A DNA stretch of 64,000 bases from Candidatus Omnitrophota bacterium (GTDB taxonomy: Bacteria; Omnitrophota; Gorgyraeia; Gygaellales; Profunditerraquicolaceae). The stretch lies in the NCBI GenBank assembly GCA_026387315.1, contig JAPLLY010000017.1, forward strand, positions 111,820 through 175,819, read 5' to 3'. Both the position numbers and the translations under genes were made by a program. Each line of letters opens with the position of its first letter. The stretch's first letter is position 1. This document shows positions 1 through 9,724 of the stretch, piece by piece. The notes under the pieces are model-generated. The model was not told the origin of the DNA. It saw only the letters and a program-made list of their open reading frames with translations, and searched no databases.

Positions 1-1
1 C

Positions 2-1420
2 CAGACAGTCATCGGACTAGAAGTTCACCTCCAGCTAAATACTAGAACCAAAGCATTTTGCGGCTGCTCGACGGATTTTGGAAAAGCCCCTAATTCTAAT
101 GTTTGTCCGGTATGCCTGGGGTTTCCCGGAACACTTCCGGTTTATAATCGGGGAGCGTTAAATTCCGCGATTAAGTTAGCGTTGGCTTTTGGCTGCCAGA
201 TTCAAGAGCATACTAAATTTGATCGTAAAAATTATTTTTATCCGGATTTACCAAAAAATTACCAGATTTCACAATTTGATTTGCCATTATCGCGAAACGG
301 ATATTTGGATATTTATAGTCAAGATAAACTTAAACGCATCGGGATTACCCGGGTGCATTTAGAGGAGGATGCCGGTAAACTTATTCATGAAACAGATGTA
401 AGCCTGGTGGATTTTAATCGCACCGGAATCCCCCTTTTGGAAATCGTCAGTGAGCCGGATTTAAACAGTCCGCAAGAAGCTTTTGATTACCTGACGAGTT
501 TAAAAAGCATTATCGAATACCTGGATGTATCGGATTGCGATATGGAAAAAGGTTCTTTGCGCTGCGATGCTAATATTTCTTTACGGTTTCCAGGGGCTAA
601 AGAACTGGGTGTTAAAACCGAACTAAAGAATATGAATTCTTTTAAAGGGGTAAAAGATGCCTTAACCTTTGAGGCCCAGCGCCAAACTCAGCTCTTGGAA
701 GCAAATCAGAAAATGGTTCAAGAAACCCGGCTTTGGGATATCCAAAAGGGAGTGACTGTAGTTATGCGCACCAAAGAGGGGGCAAAAGATTATCGATATT
801 TTCCGGATCCGGATTTAACCGTTTTTATTATTGAACAATCCATGATTTCCCGGATCAAAGCGCTTTTACCAGAACTGCCCCAGGAAAAAATGCGCCGTTT
901 CGTTAAAGAGTACGGGCTGACTGAATATGACGCGAAGATTTTAGTGAGCTCTAAAAAAGACGCGGAATTTGCCGAAAGTTGTATCCAGGATTACCCGGGA
1001 AAAGACAAAAAGGAAATGGTTAATTGGTTAATTGGCCCGTTGTTGTCTGAGGCTAATTTGAGGAAAGTAAAATTACATGAGTTAAGTTTTGATAGAAATG
1101 AATTAATCAACTTGATTGGTTTTGTTCAAAGGCAGGATATCTCCCAACTTTGCGCTAAGAGCGTATTAAGCCAGTTGATTGATACCGCCAAATCCGCGCG
1201 AGATTTGATTCAGGAAGGAAATCTAGGGCAAGTATCTAATGCTGACGCGCTGTCTGAAGTGATTGAAACGGTTATTCAGGAAAATGAAAAATCGGTGAGT
1301 GATTTTAAAGCGGGCAAGGCTAATGCCTTGATGTATCTAGTTGGACAGGTAATGAAGAAAAGTTCTGGCAAGGCTAACCCTAAAGTAGCCGGAGAATTAA
1401 TACGGGGGAGGTTGAATTGA
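2..1420 (+). CDS. gatB: Aspartyl/glutamyl-tRNA amidotransferase subunit B, 5' truncated by window edge
   Basis: Frame open from base 2 (QTVIGLEVHLQLNTRTKAFCGCSTDFG...); GatB motifs (IHLEEDAGK, LRCDANISLR). Confidence 0.95.
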   Translation, partial: QTVIGLEVHLQLNTRTKAFCGCSTDFGKAPNSNVCPVCLGFPGTLPVYNRGALNSAIKLALAFGCQIQEHTKFDRKNYFYPDLPKNYQISQFDLPLSRNGYLDIYSQDKLKRIGITRVHLEEDAGKLIHETDVSLVDFNRTGIPLLEIVSEPDLNSPQEAFDYLTSLKSIIEYLDVSDCDMEKGSLRCDANISLRFPGAKELGVKTELKNMNSFKGVKDALTFEAQRQTQLLEANQKMVQETRLWDIQKGVTVVMRTKEGAKDYRYFPDPDLTVFIIEQSMISRIKALLPELPQEKMRRFVKEYGLTEYDAKILVSSKKDAEFAESCIQDYPGKDKKEMVNWLIGPLLSEANLRKVKLHELSFDRNELINLIGFVQRQDISQLCAKSVLSQLIDTAKSARDLIQEGNLGQVSNADALSEVIETVIQENEKSVSDFKAGKANALMYLVGQVMKKSSGKANPKVAGELIRGRLN

Positions 1421-2730
1421 GGCGTAAAAATATATTTTTTGTTTCTTTGTTCATTGTGTTTGTATTTATCGGCGCCAGGTTAGGTTTTTCCGAAAATAAA
1501 AAGAAGAATAATGATGAGTTGTATAAACAGGTTGAGATATTTTCCGACACCCTGGCAATTATTCAAAAAGAATATGTTTTTGATACAAAAACTAAAGATT
1601 TAATCTACGGGGCATTAAAAGGTATGCTGGCTTCACTTGACGCGCATAGCCAATTCCTGGATCCGGAAACCTACGAGGAATTAAAAGTAGATACCCAGGG
1701 TAAGTTCGGGGGCTTGGGTATTGAGATCACCATTAAAGATGGGTTGTTAACTGTAATTACGCCGATTGAGGATACCCCTGCCTGGAAGGCAGGGGTAAAG
1801 GCCAATGATCGCATTGTAAAAATTAATGATACCTTGACCCGTGAGATGCCTCTTACTGACGCGGTTAAAAAAATGCGCGGGGAGCCCGGTGGAATAGTTA
1901 ACCTTACCATATTAAGGGATACTGAAAAAAAACTCTTAGATTTTAAAATCACCAGAGAAATCATTAAGATTACAGATATAAAATACGCGCGTATCCTGGA
2001 AGAGGGGATTGGTTATATCCGGATAAGTGAATTCCGTGAAAATACCTTTCTGGAATTAAATAACGCGTTAGGTATTCTTTCCAAGCAAGGAATGAAGGCA
2101 TTGATACTTGATCTGCGTAATAATCCCGGCGGGCTCCTGGATGCCGCGGTCAAGGTAACCGGAAAGTTCCTGAGGCCCAATAAACTGATTGCCTATACTA
2201 AAGGCAGGCCTCGTAAAGATGCTGCGCATCCACGGGAAAGGCAGAATGATCAGGATCTAGAATTTTTCTCCGAGGCTAAGAATACAAACTTAGAGTTACC
2301 GCTGGTGATTCTGATTAATGAAGGCTCAGCTTCCGGAAGCGAGATTGTTGCCGGAGCTCTGCAGGATTATAAGCGCGCCATAATTATTGGGAAAAAGTCT
2401 TTTGGTAAGGGTTCTGTGCAGACAGTTATCCCCTTAGAAGATGGCTCAGCTCTGCGTTTGACCACGAGTCATTATTTTACTCCCTCCGGTAAAATAATCC
2501 AAGGTAAGGGGGTTACTCCGGATATTCTGGCGGAAGAGAAGAAAAAAGACTTAGATAGCAAAATTGATGAACCAGAGAGTAAAAAGCCTGATGAAATATT
2601 TGACGAAATCCAGAATGATCGGGAAAAAAACAAACCAGCCAAAGACGCCTTTAATTATAAAACCGATATGCAGCTTATGCGCGCCGTGGATGCTTTAAAA
2701 GTAATCCAGATTTATAAACAGGTTAAGTAA
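1417..2730 (+). CDS. S41 family C-terminal processing peptidase with PDZ domain
   Basis: PDZ region plus LRNNPGGLL and NEGSASGSEIVAGALQD...GKKSFGKGSVQ motifs. Confidence 0.93.
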   Translation: MRRKNIFFVSLFIVFVFIGARLGFSENKKKNNDELYKQVEIFSDTLAIIQKEYVFDTKTKDLIYGALKGMLASLDAHSQFLDPETYEELKVDTQGKFGGLGIEITIKDGLLTVITPIEDTPAWKAGVKANDRIVKINDTLTREMPLTDAVKKMRGEPGGIVNLTILRDTEKKLLDFKITREIIKITDIKYARILEEGIGYIRISEFRENTFLELNNALGILSKQGMKALILDLRNNPGGLLDAAVKVTGKFLRPNKLIAYTKGRPRKDAAHPRERQNDQDLEFFSEAKNTNLELPLVILINEGSASGSEIVAGALQDYKRAIIIGKKSFGKGSVQTVIPLEDGSALRLTTSHYFTPSGKIIQGKGVTPDILAEEKKKDLDSKIDEPESKKPDEIFDEIQNDREKNKPAKDAFNYKTDMQLMRAVDALKVIQIYKQVK

Positions 2731-2736
2731 TTTAAA

Positions 2737-3522
2737 ATGACACCTTTGAAAATGAAAAATAAAACCTTTAAGGCATTGGGGATTATTTTGGTTTTGCTGG
2801 TATTTATCGCGCTCATTTTGATCCCGCTTCACAAAAAAGCTCCGGTTAAGAAAACGCCAAAGATAAGCGGCCGGATTGCTATTGTAATTGATGATTGGGG
2901 GTATAGCTTAAATAACCTTGGGATTATTGAGCAAATAAAACAACCTTTAACTTGCGCGATTTTGCCCGGTTTAAAGAATTCAAATCCGGTTATGCGAGAA
3001 TTAAATAATTTAGGTTTTGAAATAATTTTACATTTACCCATGGAGCCAAAAGAAAAGTATAATTTAGAAAACAATACGATTACTTTAAAGATGGATGCTG
3101 AGAGAATCTCCAATATTTTTCAGAAAGATTTAACTAGCGTTACTTTTGCTAAGGGGGTATCCAATCATATGGGGTCAGCGATTACTGAAAATAAAAAAGC
3201 CAGCGCCATGGTGTTGGCTGAAACAAAAAAACACGGGTTATATTTTTTCGATAGTTTTGTGACTAGTAAATCCGTCTGTTCTGCTTTGGCTAAAAAAATA
3301 AAGATTAGATTCGCTAAAAGGGATGTATTTTTGGATAATCAGGATGATTCTGGATACATAAGAGGACAGTTAATAAAATTAAAGAATTTAGCCAGAAGAA
3401 AAGGCACGGCCATTGGCATCGGCCATGACCGTAAAAATACCTTGTTGGTATTAAAAGAAATACTTCCCCATCTGGAAATAGAAGGTTATAAATTTGTTTT
3501 TCTTTCGCAGGTGGCACAATGA
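2737..3522 (+). CDS. Divergent polysaccharide deacetylase family protein
   Basis: IAIVIDDWGYSLNNL...LHLPMEPKE...NHMGSAITE pattern. Confidence 0.85.
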   Translation: MTPLKMKNKTFKALGIILVLLVFIALILIPLHKKAPVKKTPKISGRIAIVIDDWGYSLNNLGIIEQIKQPLTCAILPGLKNSNPVMRELNNLGFEIILHLPMEPKEKYNLENNTITLKMDAERISNIFQKDLTSVTFAKGVSNHMGSAITENKKASAMVLAETKKHGLYFFDSFVTSKSVCSALAKKIKIRFAKRDVFLDNQDDSGYIRGQLIKLKNLARRKGTAIGIGHDRKNTLLVLKEILPHLEIEGYKFVFLSQVAQ

Positions 3523-3550
3523 CCCTTCGACGTCAACAGGGAGTCCAGCG

Positions 3551-4519
3551 ATGATTGTTTTAGGGGTCGAGAGTTCTTGTGATGAAACCGGGGTGGCCAT
3601 CGTTAAGGATGAGAGAAAGATTTTAGCTAATGTCGTGGCTTCCAGCCTAAAATTACATCGGCGCTATGGCGGGGTGGTCCCGGAGATTGCCTCGCGTATG
3701 CAGTTGGAAAGCATAGCTGGTATTTTTACGGAGGCAATTAAGATCGCTAAAATAAGGCCTGAGCAGATTGGCTTAGTCGCGGTTACTACCCATCCCGGTT
3801 TACCCGGTTCATTGATGGTAGGAATCGCGTTTGCCAAAGCCCTGGCTTTAAGCTTAGGCAAGCCGATACTAGGGGTTAATCATATTCATAGCCATGTTTA
3901 TGCCAATCTCCTTGGCTATACTAATATTAAGCTGCCGGCTGTGGCTTTAGTTGTTTCCGGAGGGCACACCTCTTTATTTTATATAAAAGATTTTTCTAAA
4001 ATTCAGGTAATCGGACAAACCCGGGATGACGCCTGCGGAGAGGCTTTTGATAAAGTAGCCAAGATTATGGGGCTGGGTTACCCGGGAGGGCCTTTAATTG
4101 AAAAAATAGCTCAAAGTGGAAATAAACATAAAATTAAATTTGCCTGCTCAAGAATGAGCAATGAACTGGATTTTAGTTTTAGTGGTATAAAAACCGCGGT
4201 TTTATATTATTTAAAAGATAAAAAATCTGGCATTAAATTTAGCCAAGACCTGGCCGCTTCTTTCCAGGAGACCGTGGTTAATGTTTTAGTAAAAAAATCC
4301 CTGCTGGCCTGTAAACGAAAAAATGTTACGCGCCTTTTAATCGGCGGAGGGGTAGCGGCCAACGGAGTTTTGCGTCAAAAATTCATGGCGGAGGCTAAAA
4401 TTGCAGGAATTGACTACTTTTTTCCGGATATTAATTTGTGTATGGATAATGCCGCGATGATTGCCGGTTTAGGGGGTTATCTTTACCAACGCGGCGCAAG
4501 AAGCGATTTTAAAAACTAG
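3551..4519 (+). CDS. tsaD: tRNA threonylcarbamoyladenosine biosynthesis protein TsaD
   Basis: MIVLGVESSCDETGVAIV, NHIHSHVYA, SGGHTSL; start placed at 3551 rather than the track start 3494. Confidence 0.95.
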   Translation: MIVLGVESSCDETGVAIVKDERKILANVVASSLKLHRRYGGVVPEIASRMQLESIAGIFTEAIKIAKIRPEQIGLVAVTTHPGLPGSLMVGIAFAKALALSLGKPILGVNHIHSHVYANLLGYTNIKLPAVALVVSGGHTSLFYIKDFSKIQVIGQTRDDACGEAFDKVAKIMGLGYPGGPLIEKIAQSGNKHKIKFACSRMSNELDFSFSGIKTAVLYYLKDKKSGIKFSQDLAASFQETVVNVLVKKSLLACKRKNVTRLLIGGGVAANGVLRQKFMAEAKIAGIDYFFPDINLCMDNAAMIAGLGGYLYQRGARSDFKN

Positions 4520-4563
4520 GGGACGGTTCTATTTTTCTTTTCAGAAAAATAGAACCGTCCCCT
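4518..4563. repeat. GGGGACGGTTCT repeat copy 1
   Basis: AGGGGACGGTTCTATTTTTC-ttttca-GAAAAATAGAACCGTCCCCT. Confidence 0.9.
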
Positions 4564-4583
4564 GATTCAAAAGCGGAGGGCTT

Positions 4584-5009
4584 ATGCCTACGGATTTACA
4601 AATGATCACGCGTTTATTATTAACTTTGGTTTTAAGCGGCTTAATCGGACTGGAAAGGCAAGTACACCGCAGAGATGCCGGCCTGCGCACGCATATCTTA
4701 GTGGCTTTGGGCAGCTGTCTTATCATGTTGACATCTTTGTATGTTTTTGATATATATAAAGATCAGGTAGCCTTAGATCCTGTGCGGATTGCCGCTGGAG
4801 TAGTTACCGGTATTGGTTTTCTGGGAGCCGGTACGATAATTCATGAATCTGATGGGGTCAGGGGTTTAACCACGGCGGCTAGCCTTTGGGTGGCGGCAGG
4901 GATTGGTTTAGCGGTGGGAGTGGGTTTTAATAAAATAGCAATTTATACCACGGTTTTGGTTTTAATTGTTTTACATTTTTTACGTTACGTAGAGGGACCA
5001 GTAAAATAA
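4584..5009 (+). CDS. MgtC/SapB family membrane protein
   Basis: GLIGLERQVHRRDAGLRTHILVALGSCLIML, GVVTGIGFLGAGTII. Confidence 0.9.
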   Translation: MPTDLQMITRLLLTLVLSGLIGLERQVHRRDAGLRTHILVALGSCLIMLTSLYVFDIYKDQVALDPVRIAAGVVTGIGFLGAGTIIHESDGVRGLTTAASLWVAAGIGLAVGVGFNKIAIYTTVLVLIVLHFLRYVEGPVK

Positions 5010-5013
5010 TCTT

Positions 5014-5076
5014 TCCCCCTCGCGGGAGCTCGGGGCCATTTTTCCCCAAGCGCCGGAGGCTGGGGAAAAATGAGGC
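5014..5076. repeat. Intergenic hairpin repeat family S upstream of bactofilin
   Basis: CCCCCTCGCGGGAGCTCGGGGCCATTTTTCCCC-aagcgccggaggct-GGGGAAAAATG. Confidence 0.85.
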
Positions 5077-5084
5077 GGGTAAAC

Positions 5085-5591
5085 ATGGCCTTTAAAAAGA
5101 ATTTAGAGGAAAAAACGCTAGATGTCGATGCCGCCATGCAGGGGACTTTAAGCTTTAAGGATCCGGTTAACCTGCGGATTAATGGAAAATTTGAAGGCAA
5201 TCTGGAAACTTTGGGTAATTTGACTATCGGCGCTACAGCTGTAATCAACGCGGATATCCTGGGAGATAATATTATTATTGGCGGCCGAGTCAAGGGTAAG
5301 ATTACCGCTAAGGAAAGGCTTACTCTTCTTCCGCAGGCGATAGTTGAAGGGCATATCTATCCGGCAAAACTTAATATTGCCGAAGGCGCGGTTTTTCAAG
5401 GACAGTGCACAATGTTGCATGATTTTCTTAATTCTGAGCAGTTGGCTAAATACCTGGAGGTAGAATTAAGCTCGATTGTAGAATGGGCTAATTCAGGAAA
5501 AGTACCGGCAAGTAAAGAAGATAACGCCTGGAAATTTGAACGTAAAGCGATAGATTCCTGGGTAGCTTCAGGCAAAATCGCAAAGTCTTAG
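5085..5591 (+). CDS. Bactofilin (polymer-forming) domain with C-terminal excisionase-like helix-turn-helix
   Basis: LRINGKFEGNLETLGNLTIGATAVINADI...IIGGRVKGKI beta-helix repeats, then SEQLAKYLEVELSSIVEWANSGKVPASKEDNAWKFERKAIDSW (HTH_17-like). Confidence 0.85.
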   Translation: MAFKKNLEEKTLDVDAAMQGTLSFKDPVNLRINGKFEGNLETLGNLTIGATAVINADILGDNIIIGGRVKGKITAKERLTLLPQAIVEGHIYPAKLNIAEGAVFQGQCTMLHDFLNSEQLAKYLEVELSSIVEWANSGKVPASKEDNAWKFERKAIDSWVASGKIAKS

Positions 5592-5624
5592 CGGATACAA
5601 CTCTAAGCCGCTAACGTATAAAAA

Positions 5625-5936
5625 ATGACTGAAGAAAAAATGCTCACCGTTAGAGATGTATCCATTATGCTGGGGGTCTCGGAAAAAGATGTTTTGGATC
5701 TGACTGAGAACGGAACGATCCCAGGTTATAAGGTAGGAGGCGTATACCTAAGATTTAAGCAGGAGCAGGTTGAGCAATACAAGAAAAATCAAAGCCTCCT
5801 GGAGCCTAAGGCGGCTAAAGGAGAATCCGAAGGCTTAAGAAACAGGATTCACGATTTCTTTTATTTTAATGATTTTTATATTTTTGCCCTAATTTTCATA
5901 ATCCTTTTGGGATACTTGGTTTACCGGGGTATATAG
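5625..5936 (+). CDS. Excisionase-family HTH protein with C-terminal transmembrane helix
   Basis: LTVRDVSIMLGVSEKDVLDLTENGTIPGYKVGGVYLRFKQEQVEQY plus hydrophobic FYIFALIFIILLGYLVY. Confidence 0.75.
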   Translation: MTEEKMLTVRDVSIMLGVSEKDVLDLTENGTIPGYKVGGVYLRFKQEQVEQYKKNQSLLEPKAAKGESEGLRNRIHDFFYFNDFYIFALIFIILLGYLVYRGI

Positions 5937-5940
5937 AGCA

Positions 5941-6618
5941 ATGTCCGCGCGCAAAGGGTTTTGTGATTTAGGGTTTGCCAAAATTGATACCGCTAGAAAG
6001 AAACGAAAAGGATTCGCGGAAGTTATCTATTGCCCGGGAAAAGGCCGCCCGCACTTAAGACAAATTGCTAAAAAAATAATTTCCTGCCGCCAAGACCTGC
6101 TTTTAACCAAACTAGATAAAACTACATTTTCCTTTTTAAAGAAAACAATTCCTGCTTTAAAATATAACAGCTTGGCAAAAATCGGTTATTATTCAAGTAA
6201 ACCTAAGGCCCTATCCGGAGGTTTAGTCTTAGTGGTCTCTGCCGGAACAGCGGATATTCCGGTAGCTGAAGAAGCGGTACAGACCCTGTTGGTTATGGGT
6301 AACCAGGTTGAAAGGCTCTATGATGTAGGCGTAGCCGGAGTGCACCGGCTGATGCATAATCTTGATAAATTAAGAAAGGCTCAAGTAATTGTGGTGGTGG
6401 CAGGCATGGAGGGAGCTTTAGCCAGTTTAGTCAGCGGGCTAGTCAAGGCGCCAATTGTGGCTGTACCGACCAGTTGCGGATATGGCTCCAGCTTTTCTGG
6501 TTTGGCCGCGCTTCTAACGATGTTAAATGGTTGTTCGCCGGGAGTCAGCGTAGTCAATATTGATAACGGATTTGGGGCCGGCTATTTTGCTAGTTTAATT
6601 AATAACACCCCGCGCTAA
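5941..6618 (+). CDS. larB: LarB (nickel pincer cofactor biosynthesis, AIR carboxylase-like)
   Basis: VVSAGTADIPVAEEAVQTLLVMG...YDVGVAGVHRL...AVPTSCGYGSSF. Confidence 0.9.
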   Translation: MSARKGFCDLGFAKIDTARKKRKGFAEVIYCPGKGRPHLRQIAKKIISCRQDLLLTKLDKTTFSFLKKTIPALKYNSLAKIGYYSSKPKALSGGLVLVVSAGTADIPVAEEAVQTLLVMGNQVERLYDVGVAGVHRLMHNLDKLRKAQVIVVVAGMEGALASLVSGLVKAPIVAVPTSCGYGSSFSGLAALLTMLNGCSPGVSVVNIDNGFGAGYFASLINNTPR

Positions 6619-6651
6619 TTGGTATTGCGCGGGTGTTGTCTAGGTAGACAA
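6605..6651. repeat. Double-hairpin intergenic repeat, family H copy 1
   Basis: ACACCCCGCGC-TAATTGGTATT-GCGCGGGTGT then TTGTCTA-GG-TAGACAA; supplies the larB stop. Confidence 0.85.
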
Positions 6652-6658
6652 GATAATT

Positions 6659-7990
6659 ATGGCACTTTCGGGTTTGGATATTTATAAGTTATTGCCTAAA
6701 ACAAATTGCCGCCAGTGTGGTTTAGCTACTTGCTTGGCTTTTGCCATGCAGTTGGCTAAGAAAACATTGCCGATTGAAAAATGCCCTTTTGTTTCGCTTG
6801 AGGCTAAAAGTACTTTGGAAGCGCAGGCAATGCCCGCGATTAAATTAATTACTTTGGGCGGCAATGAATTGAAATTTGATATTGGTAATGAAACGGTAAT
6901 GTTTAGGCATGAAGAAAAATTCCGTAATCCAACGGGAGTAGGTTTTATCATTGATGATAATTTAGGCGGCACCGAAATAAAAGAGCGGCTTAATAGGATC
7001 AATCAATTAAAATTTGAACGCGTGGGCCAGAAGCTTGGAGTTAATCTCGTCGCGCTAAAGCAAAATAAGGATGCCCAGAGGTACCTGGAGGTAACTAAAT
7101 TGCTTCTGGATAACACTACTTTGCCGATTATGTTGATGAGCAGTGACCTGGTTGCTTTAAAACAGGCGGCAGTTATCAGCCGAGAGCGTAAGCCGCTGCT
7201 TTATTCCGCGGTTGGGGAAAATTTCGCGCAAATCGCTACAATCGCTAAAGAATTTCAGTTACCTTTAGTAGTTACCGCGCGGGATATTGATCAACTGAGC
7301 CAGCTTACCCAAGAACTTAACGGCTTAGGAGTAAGGGAGCTGATTTTAGATACAGGGATAAAGCCGATAGCGGATAAAATCTGGGATTTAACGCAACTGC
7401 GCCGGCAGGCGCTTAAGAAATCGAATCGCGCGTTAGGTTATCCGAGCCTGGCAATTATCCAGCAAGCTGACCCTTATCAAGAGGCGATAGAGGCAGGCGC
7501 TTATATCGTTAAATATGCCGGGATCGTTTTGATTAAAGGCCTGGCTGCCTGGGAAGTCCTTTCCATTTTGACCTTGCGGCAAAATGTTTATACTGATCCG
7601 CAAAAACCTTTACAAATTTCCCCTAAGCTTTACCCTGTTGGGCAAGTAAGCCGGGATTCGCCGGTTTTGATTACCACCAATTTTTCTTTAAGTTATTATA
7701 CTGTTTTGACAGAGGTAGAATCTAGTAAAATACCCGCGTATATTTTAAGCGTAGATACCCAAGGCATGTCTGTGCTTACTGCCTGGGCTGCTGAAAAATT
7801 TAACGCTGAAGTAATTACAAAATCACTGGAAAGCTCGAAGGTAAAAGAGATAATTGGGCATAAGAATTTGATTATTCCCGGTTATGTTGCCATGATCAGC
7901 GGTGATTTGGAAGATCAGTCAGGGTATAGAATAATTGTGGGCCCTAAAGAAGCAGCAGGGATCCCTAGTTTCTTGAAAAATTTACAATAA
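6659..7990 (+). CDS. acsC: CO dehydrogenase/acetyl-CoA synthase corrinoid iron-sulfur protein, large (gamma) subunit
   Basis: N-terminal CxxC...C Fe-S domain (NCRQCGLATCLAFAMQLAKKTLPIEKCP), TIM-barrel and C-terminal corrinoid domain; acs context. Confidence 0.92.
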   Translation: MALSGLDIYKLLPKTNCRQCGLATCLAFAMQLAKKTLPIEKCPFVSLEAKSTLEAQAMPAIKLITLGGNELKFDIGNETVMFRHEEKFRNPTGVGFIIDDNLGGTEIKERLNRINQLKFERVGQKLGVNLVALKQNKDAQRYLEVTKLLLDNTTLPIMLMSSDLVALKQAAVISRERKPLLYSAVGENFAQIATIAKEFQLPLVVTARDIDQLSQLTQELNGLGVRELILDTGIKPIADKIWDLTQLRRQALKKSNRALGYPSLAIIQQADPYQEAIEAGAYIVKYAGIVLIKGLAAWEVLSILTLRQNVYTDPQKPLQISPKLYPVGQVSRDSPVLITTNFSLSYYTVLTEVESSKIPAYILSVDTQGMSVLTAWAAEKFNAEVITKSLESSKVKEIIGHKNLIIPGYVAMISGDLEDQSGYRIIVGPKEAAGIPSFLKNLQ

Positions 7991-7993
7991 TCC

Positions 7994-8073
7994 ATGATTT
8001 TGCGGGTCCTGTCTTGGGTATTTTCTTGCGCTGACGCGCTGCGAAAACACCCAAGCCACCCGCAAAATCTTTA
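7994..8073. repeat. Long imperfect intergenic hairpin
   Basis: GATTTTGCGGGT...CTTGGGTaTTTTC...GAAAAcACCCAAG...ACCCGCAAAATC between acsC and the next gene. Confidence 0.8.
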
Positions 8074-8077
8074 GCTT

Positions 8078-9706
8078 ATGAAAAAATTCAAAGTTAGTTT
8101 TTTTCCGGATAATTTAACGATTAGCGTAGAGAAAGATGAAACTATACTTTCTGCGGCGATCGCGGCGGGGATTTATCTTAATGCCAATTGCGCTGGAGAC
8201 GGAACCTGTGGCCGATGTAAGGTTATTGTTCAACAGGGGCAGGTTAAAAGCCGGCCCAACGGAATAATCACCGCGGCTGAGAAAAAAAATAATGTTTATC
8301 TGGCCTGTTTGGCCATTATCCAGAGCGATCTAGAGGTTTTGATACCAGATAACTCGCGGATTGATAAAAATATCCAAATTGACAGCTTAGGAGGCGAGGT
8401 TACGATTGAGCCGGCCGACACCACCGGTAAAAACTTTGGGCTTTGTTTTGATATCGGCACGACGACAATTTCCGGTCAACTAGTAAATCTAAATTCAAAA
8501 AAAATTCTGGGAACCAAAACCGCCTACAACCAACAAGCTGTTTTTGGCAGCGATGTAATTACGCGTATAGTCTATGCGGCTAAAACCGGCGGCTTAGAAA
8601 AATTACATAACGCTGTTAGCGATACGATGAATCAAATTATTAAGGATTTAGCCAGCGAGCATAAAATTAGCCTTTTTGATGTTAACTGTATTGTTTGTTC
8701 AGGCAACACGACGATGATTCATCTGCTTTTAAGCCTGGATCCAGCGCATATCCGCCGCCAGCCATATGTTCCCACGGCAAATTTCCCGCCGGTTTTACGC
8801 GCCGCCGAAGCTGGAATAAACATTAATCCCTCCGGATTACTCAGCTGCGTTCCCGGGGTTTCTAGTTATGTGGGCGGGGATACCACCGCCGGAGTTTTAT
8901 CCAGCGGAATATATCAAAAAGAAGAGCTTTGTATTTTAATTGATATCGGGACAAACGGAGAAATTGTTTTAGGTAACCGGGATTTTCTGGCCGCCTGCGC
9001 GGCATCCGCCGGCCCGGCTTTTGAGGGCAGCGGGGTAACTAGCGGTATGCGCGCCTCTGGAGGGGCAATCCAAAAAGTAAGTATTAATAAAAATGATTTT
9101 GGCGTTAAGTATTCGACGATTCAGGATAAATTACCTCTGGGGATTTGCGGGTCAGGTTATATCGATTTACTTAGCGAAATGTTGGAGGCGGGAATAATTG
9201 ATAAAGGAGGAAAGATTAAAGTTGCCGGCAAACGGATTCGCTCGACCGATAATGGCCGGGAGTTTGTAGTTTGCTTTAAAGAAGAAATCCAGGCTCAAGC
9301 GGATATTGTGATTAACGAGGCGGATATTGAAAATCTTAAGCGTTCTAAGGGCGCGATATATTCAGCTTGCGCTATTTTAGTTAAACATTTAGCCTTGAAA
9401 TTTTCCGCCATCTCTAAGCTATTTATCGCCGGGGGATTTGGCGCTTACCTGGATATTGAGAAAGCCATCCGCATTGGATTATTGCCGGATTTAGAGCGTT
9501 CTAAATTTATTTTTATCGGTAATAGTTCTTTGACCGGCTCTAGAGAAATACTTTTATCCGCTCAAGCGATGGCCATAGCAGACGCGCTGGCCTCTAAAAT
9601 TACCTATTTTGATTTATCGGTTGACTCGGGGTACATGGAAGAATATAGCCAGGCGTTATTTTTCCCGCATACGGATTTGACTAAGTTTCCTACGGTGGGG
9701 TTTTAA
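8078..9706 (+). CDS. ASKHA-type reductive activator of corrinoid protein (RACo-like; 2Fe-2S ferredoxin domain plus DUF4445-type ATPase)
   Basis: CAGDGTCGRCKVIV ferredoxin motif; CFDIGTTTISGQL; IDIGTNGEIVLG. Confidence 0.9.
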   Translation: MKKFKVSFFPDNLTISVEKDETILSAAIAAGIYLNANCAGDGTCGRCKVIVQQGQVKSRPNGIITAAEKKNNVYLACLAIIQSDLEVLIPDNSRIDKNIQIDSLGGEVTIEPADTTGKNFGLCFDIGTTTISGQLVNLNSKKILGTKTAYNQQAVFGSDVITRIVYAAKTGGLEKLHNAVSDTMNQIIKDLASEHKISLFDVNCIVCSGNTTMIHLLLSLDPAHIRRQPYVPTANFPPVLRAAEAGININPSGLLSCVPGVSSYVGGDTTAGVLSSGIYQKEELCILIDIGTNGEIVLGNRDFLAACAASAGPAFEGSGVTSGMRASGGAIQKVSINKNDFGVKYSTIQDKLPLGICGSGYIDLLSEMLEAGIIDKGGKIKVAGKRIRSTDNGREFVVCFKEEIQAQADIVINEADIENLKRSKGAIYSACAILVKHLALKFSAISKLFIAGGFGAYLDIEKAIRIGLLPDLERSKFIFIGNSSLTGSREILLSAQAMAIADALASKITYFDLSVDSGYMEEYSQALFFPHTDLTKFPTVGF

Positions 9707-9724
9707 ATATCGGAGATTCGAGTA

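Noticed and set aside
5941-6618. PurE annotation
   Set aside because: Similarity to AIR carboxylase is limited to the C-terminal half; length and N-terminal region fit LarB
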